From positions 1 to 14,579 of the forward strand of contig DQEK01000061.1 of assembly GCA_003533545.1 (NCBI GenBank): a stretch of 14,579 nucleotides of DNA, given 5' to 3'. The notes beneath the pieces were generated by a model. The model ran no database searches. It worked only from the letters and a program-made list of their open reading frames with translations, and was not told the origin of the DNA. The stretch's first letter is position 1; every line of letters starts with the position of its first letter. Position numbers and translations under genes: made by a program. The stretch is from Acidobacteriota bacterium. GTDB lineage: Bacteria; Acidobacteriota; Vicinamibacteria; Vicinamibacterales; UBA8438. Positions 1 through 7,188 of this stretch are shown in pieces.

Positions 1-1114
1 CGACGGGCTGCACGACGATCCAATCATCACCTTGAATATGTTCGCCGACGATCCGAGCTCGGTACGTTACGACAAACGGGTAACAGCGGGTCTCGCGACT
101 ATCAACGGCGTGTCGCTTACCGATCGGGTCCAGACCCTTGAGCGTGCACGCGAGGTCGTGGAGTTTCGCGCGACGCTCACGGTCGAAGCAATCAACAGGG
201 CCCTCGCGAACAGAGGCACGCTGCCCGTGCCGACGCGACCGGCACAGACGGACAGGCGCGGCAGTACCCAACCACGTCAACGGCCGACCCCAGATCCGCG
301 GACGATGGGCGGTGGGGACTGTCGCGCAAATACGTACAACTGTTCGGACACGCCGAACCCGTTGCCGACGGCCGACACCGTGTGGCTTGAGGAGATGACC
401 TGGATGGACGTCCGCGACGCGATGGCCACGGGCAAGACCACCGCCATCATTCCAACCGGCGGCATTGAACCGAACGGCCCGTGGCTCGTCACCGGCAAAC
501 ACAACTACGCGTTGCGCGCCAATTGCGACGCCGTCGCTCGGAACCTTGGCAATGCCATCTGTGCGCCCGTTCTTGAGTTGGTCCCCGAAGGCCAGATTGA
601 TCCGCCAACGGGCCACATGCGCAGTCCCGGCACCTTGAGCCTGCGGCAAGAGACTTTCGAGGCAGTGCTCACGGACGTCGCCCACAGTTTGAAGATCCAC
701 GGCTTCAGGAACATCGTCTTCATCGGCGACAGCGGCGGCAACCAAAGCGGCATGAGTAATGTTGCGACTGCGCTATCGGCTCGATGGAAGGGGGACACGA
801 CCGTCCTCCACATTCCCGAGTACTACCGAGCGCCACCAGGTACCGTAGACGTGCTCGCTGACCTCGGCGTCACCAACGAAGGTCATGCAAGCGACGGCCT
901 GCACGACAACCCCACCATTACGCTGAATATGATGTTGGACGACCTCCGATCGGTGCGGTGGGCCGAACGGGTCGCCAGCCGCCAAGCGAACATCGACGGC
1001 GTCTCGATTGCGGACTTGGGCACGTCCCTCGAACTTGCCAGAAAGGTTGCCGCTGCGCGTGCGGCGCGCACCTCGGATCTCATCCGAAAACGGATTACGG
1101 AGAGCGGAACGTAG
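1..1114 (+). CDS. Tandem creatininase-family protein, 5' end cut by window edge
   Basis: The reading frame is open to the left edge, so the ATG at 32 is internal. The first ~70 residues seen (DGLHDDPIITLNM...) match the C-terminus of a creatininase-family domain. A proline/arginine-rich linker follows (codons ~73-100). A second, complete domain then runs to the stop and ends in the same motif (DGLHDNPTITLNM). Family landmarks in domain 2 are IIPTGGIEPNGP, GKHNYALRANC, TGHMRSPGTLSLRQETFEA and IGDSGGNQSGM. Classical members (creatinine amidohydrolase, MftE-type peptidases) use a Glu-x-His, an Asp and an Asn-Gly-His-Gly-Gly-Asn loop for metals. Here the Glu is kept, but the His positions appear as Asn (EPN) and Ser (GDSGGN). 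I recall this variant from acidobacterial proteins, so catalysis cannot be assumed. Domain 2 has no signal peptide of its own, as expected inside a fusion. The exact substrate is unknown. Confidence 0.85.
   Translation, partial: DGLHDDPIITLNMFADDPSSVRYDKRVTAGLATINGVSLTDRVQTLERAREVVEFRATLTVEAINRALANRGTLPVPTRPAQTDRRGSTQPRQRPTPDPRTMGGGDCRANTYNCSDTPNPLPTADTVWLEEMTWMDVRDAMATGKTTAIIPTGGIEPNGPWLVTGKHNYALRANCDAVARNLGNAICAPVLELVPEGQIDPPTGHMRSPGTLSLRQETFEAVLTDVAHSLKIHGFRNIVFIGDSGGNQSGMSNVATALSARWKGDTTVLHIPEYYRAPPGTVDVLADLGVTNEGHASDGLHDNPTITLNMMLDDLRSVRWAERVASRQANIDGVSIADLGTSLELARKVAAARAARTSDLIRKRITESGT
893..1099 (+). repeat. Second copy of a diverged in-gene repeat (first copy 2-208)
   Basis: Codons 2-208 and 893-1099 encode about 69 residues that align without gaps, roughly half of them identical (shared DGLHD, ITLNM, DD, SVR, GVS, LE.AR). 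The DNA is also visibly related at the start of each copy (cgacgggctgcacgac against cgacggcctgcacgac). The 891-base offset is one creatininase domain plus linker. This is direct evidence that the gene arose by duplication of a whole domain. Confidence 0.85.
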
Positions 1115-1145
1115 ACTTTCGGACGACAACAGCGACTTAAGCTAC

Positions 1146-1190
1146 CCGGCACCATCTCATTCGCCGAGGACACTAACTCGGTGGTGCCGG
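1146..1190 (+). terminator. Two-stem hairpin after the creatininase gene
   Basis: A perfect 9-base stem CCGGCACCA (1146-1154) / TGGTGCCGG (1182-1190) encloses a second stem CCGAG (1164-1168) / CTCGG (1177-1181). The inner stem stacks directly on the outer one on the 3' side. It starts 32 bases after the stop codon. No T-run follows, so it is not a classical intrinsic terminator. It may stabilise the mRNA 3' end or mark a factor-assisted stop. Confidence 0.4.
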
Positions 1191-1428
1191 AGCAGCGGGC
1201 TGGCCGACCGGCGAGTTCGCGCACCGACGTTGGATTCACTGCCCTATTTCTTGGGCATCAGGATGCAGGACAAAAGATAGTTCCCACGATCCGGTGCGCC
1301 ATCACCTTCCCACATTGTCGGCCGGCCCCCGCGTCTATTCGGTTCGCAGGTGCCCCTGGGGAGTGTGGCAGACCGTGCCAGTGTCACTCCGTGGAGCACC
1401 CCGACCAGTGTGCGCCCGACAGCATCAC

Positions 1429-1458
1429 TTGGCAGGTAGGCAGCGTGGAGCAGAGAAT
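1429..1458 (+). promoter_or_regulatory. Candidate promoter for the EVE-domain gene, possibly leaderless
   Basis: TTGGCA (1429-1434, five of six bases of the -35 consensus) is followed after 18 bases by GAGAAT (1453-1458, four of six of the -10). Transcription would begin around 1465, which is the A of the ATG, so the mRNA would have no leader. This fits the absence of a well-spaced ribosome binding site: the only GGAG ends 14 bases upstream. The -10 match is modest. Confidence 0.3.
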
Positions 1459-1464
1459 ATTGGC

Positions 1465-1947
1465 ATGGCGAGACGTTACTGGTTGATGAAATGTGAGCCG
1501 AACGCGTACAGCATCGAAGATCTGGCTCGTGACGGCGAGACGTGCTGGGAGGGCGTGCGAAACTTTCAGGCACGCAACTTCATGCGTGACGACATGCGGG
1601 TTGGCGACGCGGTGCTGTTCTACGCCTCGAATGCTGACCCGTCCGGAGTCTCAGGACTGGCAACGATTACGAAAGCCGGTTACCCGGACCACTTTGCGTG
1701 GAAGGAAGGACACAAGTACTTTGACGGGCGCAGCACGAAAGCGGCTCCGGTTTGGTTCATGGTCAACCTGGGGTTCGTAGAGGCATTCGCTGAGACTGTT
1801 CCGCTAAGCACGCTGAAGGGGGTCAAGGGACTTGAGGAGATGAAGGTCGTGCAGAAAGGCAGCCGACTCTCAGTGCAACCGGTGGCCAAAACGGAGTACG
1901 ACATCACCGTGCGTCTGGGCCGGAAAACGAAAAAGGCCGTGAGTTAA
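1465..1947 (+). CDS. EVE-domain protein (PUA-like fold, thymocyte-protein Thy28 family)
   Basis: This 160-residue cytoplasmic protein is a single EVE domain of normal length. Visible landmarks are the opening YWLMKCEP (usually KSEP, here Cys at position 10), YSIEDL at 15-20, W.GVRNFQARNFMR at 28-41, the MRVGDAVLFYAS strand at 44-55, and V...GFVEAF...VPLSTLK at 100-118. EVE domains are PUA relatives thought to recognise modified bases in DNA or RNA, and some serve as readers in defence systems. Stand-alone bacterial copies are widespread and mostly uncharacterised. The ATG at 1465 is chosen because the domain begins at residue 4; the open frame upstream does not read as protein. No restriction or defence gene lies nearby. 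Its last codons form one arm of a terminator and its TAA lies in the loop. Confidence 0.9.
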   Translation: MARRYWLMKCEPNAYSIEDLARDGETCWEGVRNFQARNFMRDDMRVGDAVLFYASNADPSGVSGLATITKAGYPDHFAWKEGHKYFDGRSTKAAPVWFMVNLGFVEAFAETVPLSTLKGVKGLEEMKVVQKGSRLSVQPVAKTEYDITVRLGRKTKKAVS

Positions 1948-1960
1948 CGCTCACGGCCTT
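1933..1960 (-). terminator. Bidirectional intrinsic terminator between converging genes
   Basis: AAGGCCGTGAG (1933-1943) pairs perfectly with CTCACGGCCTT (1950-1960) around a 6-base loop. Read leftward, the stem is followed by TTTCGTTTT, a good U-tract. It lies 40 bases after the stop of the serine hydrolase gene at 2000. Read rightward, the tail is only TTCCTGC, so it is weaker for the EVE gene. The EVE stop codon TAA (1945-1947) sits in the loop. Confidence 0.8.
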
Positions 1961-1999
1961 CCTGCAATACCGCCTCTCAAGTCCGAGTCATCGGACTCG

Positions 2000-3448
2000 T
2001 TACTCTTCGTTTGTCGGAGTCCCGATGGCCTTCAACACTTCTCGAGTCAACCCCCAGCGATCGAATCCCTGACGACCGTAGTCGAGGCCACGACGCACGA
2101 TCACCAGGTCGTGCGACGGCACCACAACCGCGTACTGTCCTCGGTTTCCAGAGGTCGAGTAAGCGTTCTTCGGCACGTCGTCCCGGTTTTCAGGCACAAG
2201 CCACCATTGGCCGCCATACTGGCTTCCACGTCCGACAGTCGCCGGGGCTGGCGTCCGCACGAAATCGATCCACTCCTCGGAGATTAACCGCTCGCCATTC
2301 CAAACACCGTTCTGTAGATAGAGCAGCCCGAACCGCGCCAAGTCACGGGCATTCGTGTAAACCTGGCTGCTGAGAATGAAATCACCGAACCGGTCGGTAC
2401 TGACCAGCGTGTTTCGCATGCCGATCTTGTCCAGCAGCCGACGGCGCGGAAACTCCCGGTAGGTCTGCTCATCACCTAGCACCTGCTTCATCTTGTAAAC
2501 TGCAAGCAACGTGTCGTAGTTTTCGTAGTCCCAGTTGGTCCCAGGCTCCCGCATCAGCGGCTGTCGCAGAGCGCCCCGCACCGAACTCGCCCCAGCCCAG
2601 TACGACATGCCGGACCCGGTGGCGTACTCAAGCCCACCGTTGTCAATCGTGTCGAGTCCGCTCGACATGTTGAGTACATGGCGGAGGGTAATAGCATTTC
2701 TGGGATCAGCTTTCGGCGAACGCGCACGCGGTAACCACTCGAACCCGAGCGGGTCGTCAAGGTGCATCTTGCCTTCATCGACGAGCATGCCGATCAATGT
2801 CACCGCAAGGCTCTTCGCCGTCGACCACGTGCGGGTGCGAGTGGTCATGTCCACCCCAGGAGCGTAACGCTCATGGATGATCCGGCCGTTGTGAACTACC
2901 AACAAACTCAATGTAACCTGCTGTGGTGATTCGCGGTTGAACGCCCAGTCGGAGGCGGCCTCGAGCGCCGCTCCGTCGATTCCAGGTGGCAACGCAGCGT
3001 CAGCAATCAGATCGCCCTCAGGCCAAGCAGTAGCCGCGGGGTCACCGGGCGGGTACGGCAACGTCAGCTCCGGTAGACGTTCGATGTCCTCGAACGTCTG
3101 GTCAGGTGCCAGGATCACACACCCAATACCCTCGCGGAACGCGGCTCGCATGACCGGAGTGGCACCTGGCGCCCCAACGGCCACTGCCCGCCTCGTCTCG
3201 TTGACCACGTAGTCTCCGCCGGTCGGCGTACCGACCGGGCTGGAGAGAAATGCTAACTCCTGGGCAAAGACGCTCTCGATCGTGCGATTGCCAGTAAATA
3301 AGCCATTGCACATAAAAATGGCCTGCTGGCCGCGACGGATCATGTCCCGCTGGGGCTGCCAGTAGTCGTAAGTTTCTTCCTGCTGAGCCACGGCGGACAC
3401 CGGCGCGAGCAGCGCGAGTGCGCTCAAAATGATCAAGCAGCGCTTCAT
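2000..3448 (-). CDS. Secreted serine hydrolase, beta-lactamase class C / PF00144 family
   Basis: The 482-residue product starts with a signal peptide (MKRCLIILSALALLAPVSAVA, cleavage likely before QQ at 22), so it acts in the periplasm or outside. An N-terminal region of about 150 residues contains IFMCNGLFTGNRTIE, a segment I associate with a subset of these hydrolases but cannot assign a role. The hydrolase domain follows: nucleophile motif STAK at 209-212 (SxxK) and Tyr motif YEN at 308-310. Toward the end is a GNRGQYAVVVPSHDLVIV strand in the place of the usual HTG/HGG region. The family covers esterases, D-aminopeptidases and beta-lactamases, so the substrate is open. The start at 3448 is fixed by an excellent ribosome binding site. 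It is last in the leftward cluster, 82 bases after E2, with its own promoter, so it need not share the E1-E2 function. Confidence 0.9.
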   Translation of the reverse strand: MKRCLIILSALALLAPVSAVAQQEETYDYWQPQRDMIRRGQQAIFMCNGLFTGNRTIESVFAQELAFLSSPVGTPTGGDYVVNETRRAVAVGAPGATPVMRAAFREGIGCVILAPDQTFEDIERLPELTLPYPPGDPAATAWPEGDLIADAALPPGIDGAALEAASDWAFNRESPQQVTLSLLVVHNGRIIHERYAPGVDMTTRTRTWSTAKSLAVTLIGMLVDEGKMHLDDPLGFEWLPRARSPKADPRNAITLRHVLNMSSGLDTIDNGGLEYATGSGMSYWAGASSVRGALRQPLMREPGTNWDYENYDTLLAVYKMKQVLGDEQTYREFPRRRLLDKIGMRNTLVSTDRFGDFILSSQVYTNARDLARFGLLYLQNGVWNGERLISEEWIDFVRTPAPATVGRGSQYGGQWWLVPENRDDVPKNAYSTSGNRGQYAVVVPSHDLVIVRRGLDYGRQGFDRWGLTREVLKAIGTPTNEE

Positions 3449-3453
3449 GGCAA

Positions 3454-3460
3454 CCTCCCT
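3454..3460 (-). promoter_or_regulatory. Ribosome binding site AGGGAGG deciding the start at 3448
   Basis: AGGGAGG on the minus strand lies 5 bases before ATG 3448. It rules out the longer open frame reaching back to 3604, whose extra 52 codons would overlap the end of E2 and hide the signal peptide. Confidence 0.85.
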
Positions 3461-3484
3461 TACGAATGAAACGACAAGGGCCAG

Positions 3485-3512
3485 ATTATACCGCTGCCCC
3501 AGCTCTTGCCGA
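3485..3512 (-). promoter_or_regulatory. Sigma70-type promoter for the serine hydrolase gene
   Basis: On the minus strand TCGGCA (3507-3512, four of six of TTGACA) is followed after 16 bases by a perfect TATAAT (3485-3490). Transcription would start near 3478, giving a leader of about 30 bases that includes the ribosome binding site. Its place in the 82-base gap after E2 suggests independent expression of the hydrolase. Confidence 0.65.
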
Positions 3513-3530
3513 ACGAACTGAGTTAAAACG

Positions 3531-4811
3531 TCACGAGCCCGCCCGCTCAATGTAATCCTTGATCGCCGCGAGCAACTCGGCACCCAGAGCACCATCGATG
3601 ACACGGTGGTCAGCAGACAGTGTGCAGGCCATCATCCGTGCCACTCGAACCTCCTGACCAAACGCCACCGGCCGTGAAAGCGCGGCGCCGATTCCTAGAA
3701 CGCAGCTCTGCGGGGGATTGACGATCGCGTAAAGGCTCTCGACGCCATACATCCCAAGATTCGAAATGGTGAAGGTCCCACCAGCATAGTCGGCAGGCAA
3801 GAGAGTCCCCTCGCGGGCACCGGCCGCCAACGTCCGAGTCTCGGCGGCGATCTCCTCGAGTTCTTTGCGGTCGGCCTGTCGGATAACGGGAGCAATGAGA
3901 CCAGTGGGCGTGTTCACAGCCAAGGCAACGTCAACACTGTCGTACATCCGCACCACGCCGTCGGCCCAGGCGGCGTTAGCCCCAGGCACCAGCCGAAGCG
4001 CATGCGCAGCCGCACAAATCACGAAGTCAGTTAGGGTCGGACCCACCTCCGGCTCTTGGCGTTTGGCGGAAGCGAGCAGGCCCAGCGCCGCATCGACGGC
4101 ACAGTCGACCCGAAGATAAAAGTGGGGGACCGTCTGTTTCGACTGCTGCATCCGGGTCGCCGTGACCCGGCGCATGGCGGTCAGCTCATGGTCTTGGAAC
4201 GGCCCCTCCACGTGCGCCGGGACGCCAACCGGTGGGGACGCAGGAACCGACGCGCCGACCGACGAACCCTCGCGTCGCTCCGCTAGGGCCCGATCGACAT
4301 CCTCTTTTCCGATCCGGCCCCCACGACCTGTGCCCCGTATCCCGGCTAAGTCCAACCCAGCAGCCGCCGCCATCTTCCTGGCCACTGGAGTCGCTGGGAC
4401 AGTCGCCGAGTCCGTTTCGGACCCTACCGGTGGAAGTTCGTCGACAACTTCGTTTCGTCGGTGCGCGGCAACAACCGGAACCGGCGATCCGGCGGTCGAT
4501 ACCACCTCGTTGCCCGTCAACGTCGGCGCCGCCCCGTGCGTCCCACCCTCGTCTGATTGCTCCGACGCCGCCGCGATCAAAGCCAGCACCGCGCCCGCTC
4601 CAAGACCCTCAGTCCCGGCTGCGACGTGAATGACCCGCAAGACTCCAGAGACTGGAGCTTCAAGCTCGACGTTGGTCTTATCCGTCTCGACCTCGGCGAT
4701 CGGCTCACCGACCTCGACGTAATCTCCCACCGCCTTCAGCCAAGCAGTGAGCTTGACCTCGGTCACCTGATCGGCCAATTCAGGCAGACAAAACTCAGTC
4801 GTATCGGTCAT
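3531..4811 (-). CDS. 2-oxoacid dehydrogenase E2, dihydrolipoamide acyltransferase
   Basis: The 426-residue protein has the standard E2 order. A single lipoyl domain (1-80) has the swinging-arm lysine in ETDKT (Lys45). An Ala/Pro/Ser-rich linker is followed by a peripheral subunit-binding domain (142-176, VARKMAAAAG...GRIGKEDV). A catalytic domain (~205-426) carries DHRVIDG at 401-407, with the conserved His and Asp. It takes the acyl group formed by E1 on the lipoyl arm and passes it to CoA. The ATG at 4811 overlaps the stop of the E1 gene as ATGA, so the two are probably translationally coupled and form one complex. A start 15 bases further up is possible but would lose this arrangement. The acyl specificity (acetyl or branched-chain) cannot be read from the sequence. 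No E3 gene is present in the window. Confidence 0.93.
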   Translation of the reverse strand: MTDTTEFCLPELADQVTEVKLTAWLKAVGDYVEVGEPIAEVETDKTNVELEAPVSGVLRVIHVAAGTEGLGAGAVLALIAAASEQSDEGGTHGAAPTLTGNEVVSTAGSPVPVVAAHRRNEVVDELPPVGSETDSATVPATPVARKMAAAAGLDLAGIRGTGRGGRIGKEDVDRALAERREGSSVGASVPASPPVGVPAHVEGPFQDHELTAMRRVTATRMQQSKQTVPHFYLRVDCAVDAALGLLASAKRQEPEVGPTLTDFVICAAAHALRLVPGANAAWADGVVRMYDSVDVALAVNTPTGLIAPVIRQADRKELEEIAAETRTLAAGAREGTLLPADYAGGTFTISNLGMYGVESLYAIVNPPQSCVLGIGAALSRPVAFGQEVRVARMMACTLSADHRVIDGALGAELLAAIKDYIERAGS

Positions 4812-7177
4812 GCAGTCTCGAGGCACAAACGAGCGGCAGCGGTTACGATGGCGTCTACATCCAACGCGTACGCCCGGTAAAGGTCTTGAATGTCACCTGA
4901 TTGGCCGAATCGAGAGACACCCAGCGGAGCAACCCGGTGGCGCGCCACCGACCCCAGCCATGCCAGCGTCGACGGATGCCCGTCAAGGATCGTGACTAGT
5001 CCTGCCTCCGGCGACAAGGGCGCGAGTAACCTGCGAACGTGAGCATGTTCGGGGTGTCCGTTGTTGACACCCTCGATCCAGTCGTCCTGCAACCGTCCCG
5101 GCGACGTCACCACGAGGAGACCCGCCCCGGGGATATCCTCCACGATCTGTTGATGCGCCTCGACCGCCTCGGTGATGACCGGCCCTGAGGCAACGATCGC
5201 CAATTCGGCACCTTGGGACGGCGATTCCAACCAGTAACCGCCATCCACAACCTGAGCCCTGGTCTCGGCAGAAAGGTCTCGCGTCGGCTGGTTCAACGAA
5301 CGGGTGGACAACCGCAAATAGACCGCGCCCCCATCGTCGGCTTGGATGTGGTCGAAACTCCAACGGAGAATTGCTGCCAGTTCGTCCACGTAAGCTGGTT
5401 CAAACGCGGTCAGTCCTGATTGCCCAAGGCCGATCAAGGGCGTCACCACCGACTGATGCGCCCCCCCTTCTGGCGCAAGGCTCACACCAGAGGGTGTTCC
5501 AACAAGGATGAACCGCGCATCCTGATAACAGGCGTAGTTCAGCGCATCGAGCCCACGACTGATAAACGGATCGTAAAGCGTTCCGATCGGCAACAGCCGC
5601 ACCCCAAAAAGCGGGGCAGTTAATCCCAGCGCTGCCAACAACAGGAACAGGTTGTTCTCAGCAATGCCCAGCTCAAGATGCTGCCCATCCGGTCCCATGG
5701 ACCAATCCTGCGCTGAAAGCGGCCGGTCCTCCCGAAACACGTCGGCTTGCGCTAACTGCGAGAACACGCCGCGCCGGTTCACCCATCCTCCAAGATTGGT
5801 CGACAAGGTGACGTCTGGCGACGTAGTCACGATCCGGTCCGCGAGCTCTCCATGCCGCCGCGCGATATCAGCCAACACCCGGCCGAATCCTGCCTGGGTT
5901 GAGAGTCGGTCACCCGGCGGCGAGTCAAACGCCGCCGGCACCGCCACGTGCGCCGCCTGATACTGACGGTCGGTGGCTTGTGTGAACGGCACGTTGTGCA
6001 GAAAATCCCGCAACTCGCCCTCTGGCACATCAAGTCCGGCGAACGGTTCCCACTCGTCTCCCTCGTCGATGCTCATCTGATCGCGAAAGGCAACTATTTG
6101 CTCCGGCGTGGTGAGCCCAGAGTGATTATCCTTATGCCCCTCGAACGGCAGACCGTAACCTTTGATGGTGTAGGCGATGAAGCAGGTCGGAGTCTCATGT
6201 TCCGATGCCGTATGAAATGCTTCCCGCACGGCATCTAGATCGTGCCCGGCAAGGTTGGTCATGAGCCGATGCAAGGCGGCGTCGTCATGCTGGTCAAGCA
6301 ACTCACGAATCCCAGCAGTATCGCCAAGATCCCGTACCAGCCGGGTCCGCCACGCTGTGCCCCCCTGGTAGGCCAGCGCCGAATAGGAGGAATTCGAGCA
6401 ATCGTCGATCCAGGAGCGCAAGGCGTCACCGCCACGTCGGGCAAATGCCGCTTCCAGCAGTTTCCCGTATTTCAACGTGACGACCCGCCACTCCATCGTG
6501 GTGAAGATCGTGTCGAGTCGATGAAAGAATCGGTCGGCGACGATGGCGTCCAGGCTTTGGCGGTTATAGTCGATGATCCACCAGACGTTGGTGACGTGGT
6601 GCTTCCACGCCTCGAGTAAAGCCTCGAAAATGTTGCCCTCGTCGAACTCCGCGTCGCCCGCCACAGCGATCATCCTGGCCGGCGGCCCATCGTTTGGAAC
6701 CAGGCGCCGTTTACGCAAAAACTCCTGTGCCAACGCGAGAAAGCTCGTCATCGCCACACCCAGACCCACCGATCCAGTCGAGATGTCGACGTCGTCCTGG
6801 TCCTTCGTCCGAGATGGATAAGACTGGGCTCCACCGAATCCACGGAACCGCTCGAGCTGGTCGCGTGACTGCCCACCCAACAGATACTGAATAACGTGAT
6901 AAACCGGGCTACCGTGCGGTTTAACGGCCACTCGATCGATCGGACGAAGCACATCGAAGTACAGCGCCGTCATCAGGGTCACCATCGAAGCACAAGACGC
7001 CTGATGCCCCCCCACTTTCAGCCCATCGCGATTGGGCCGTACATGGTTGGCGTGATGAATCATCCAGGTGCTGAGCCAGAGCACCTTCCGTTCGAGGGCC
7101 GCGAGGCACACGCCGTCGGTGGCCATCTCAGCTGTGGGGGCGGAGCGGGAGTCGGAAGAGGTCGACGTCTGGGTCAT
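4808..7177 (-). CDS. Thiamine-diphosphate 2-oxoacid dehydrogenase E1, homodimeric AceE-like
   Basis: This 789-residue protein fuses both halves of a transketolase-like fold in one chain, as in AceE-type pyruvate dehydrogenase (E. coli AceE is near 890). Domain 1 shows GGHQAS (57-62), PHGSP (87-91), SYPSR (119-123), TGSVGLG (134-140), the diphosphate/metal motif GDAEFDEGN (174-182) continued by DYNRQ (203-207), and TIKGYG (337-342). Domain 2 shows ELGIAENN (502-509) with the likely cofactor-activating Glu507. The reaction is decarboxylation of a 2-oxoacid and transfer of the acyl group to the lipoyl arm of E2, whose gene overlaps this stop by 4 bases. The acyl-CoA synthetase gene ends 11 bases upstream. 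No strong ribosome binding site precedes ATG 7177. The short length and the CoA-ligase context leave open a substrate other than pyruvate. Confidence 0.85.
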   Translation of the reverse strand: MTQTSTSSDSRSAPTAEMATDGVCLAALERKVLWLSTWMIHHANHVRPNRDGLKVGGHQASCASMVTLMTALYFDVLRPIDRVAVKPHGSPVYHVIQYLLGGQSRDQLERFRGFGGAQSYPSRTKDQDDVDISTGSVGLGVAMTSFLALAQEFLRKRRLVPNDGPPARMIAVAGDAEFDEGNIFEALLEAWKHHVTNVWWIIDYNRQSLDAIVADRFFHRLDTIFTTMEWRVVTLKYGKLLEAAFARRGGDALRSWIDDCSNSSYSALAYQGGTAWRTRLVRDLGDTAGIRELLDQHDDAALHRLMTNLAGHDLDAVREAFHTASEHETPTCFIAYTIKGYGLPFEGHKDNHSGLTTPEQIVAFRDQMSIDEGDEWEPFAGLDVPEGELRDFLHNVPFTQATDRQYQAAHVAVPAAFDSPPGDRLSTQAGFGRVLADIARRHGELADRIVTTSPDVTLSTNLGGWVNRRGVFSQLAQADVFREDRPLSAQDWSMGPDGQHLELGIAENNLFLLLAALGLTAPLFGVRLLPIGTLYDPFISRGLDALNYACYQDARFILVGTPSGVSLAPEGGAHQSVVTPLIGLGQSGLTAFEPAYVDELAAILRWSFDHIQADDGGAVYLRLSTRSLNQPTRDLSAETRAQVVDGGYWLESPSQGAELAIVASGPVITEAVEAHQQIVEDIPGAGLLVVTSPGRLQDDWIEGVNNGHPEHAHVRRLLAPLSPEAGLVTILDGHPSTLAWLGSVARHRVAPLGVSRFGQSGDIQDLYRAYALDVDAIVTAAARLCLETA

Positions 7178-7188
7178 CGACCGGCTCG

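Larger units (their letters stand above)
1115..1464 (+). other. 350-base intergenic region without a credible gene
   Basis: No reading frame here looks like protein: the frame upstream of the EVE gene (from 1294) is rich in Arg, Pro, Cys and His without domain-like pattern. The region holds a hairpin at 1146-1190 and a candidate promoter for the next gene at 1429-1458. I found no tRNA cloverleaf and no mobile-element ends. Confidence 0.6.

Noticed and set aside
3449..3604. N-terminal extension of the serine hydrolase by 52 residues
   Set aside because: It would overlap the end of E2, cover the TATAAT promoter, and bury a clear signal peptide that follows an excellent ribosome binding site.
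4808..7177. Annotation as transketolase or phosphoketolase
   Set aside because: The fold is shared, but the coupled E2 gene, the GGH...PHGSP...SYP...TGSVGLG series and the GDAEFDEGN motif fit a homodimeric 2-oxoacid dehydrogenase E1 better.
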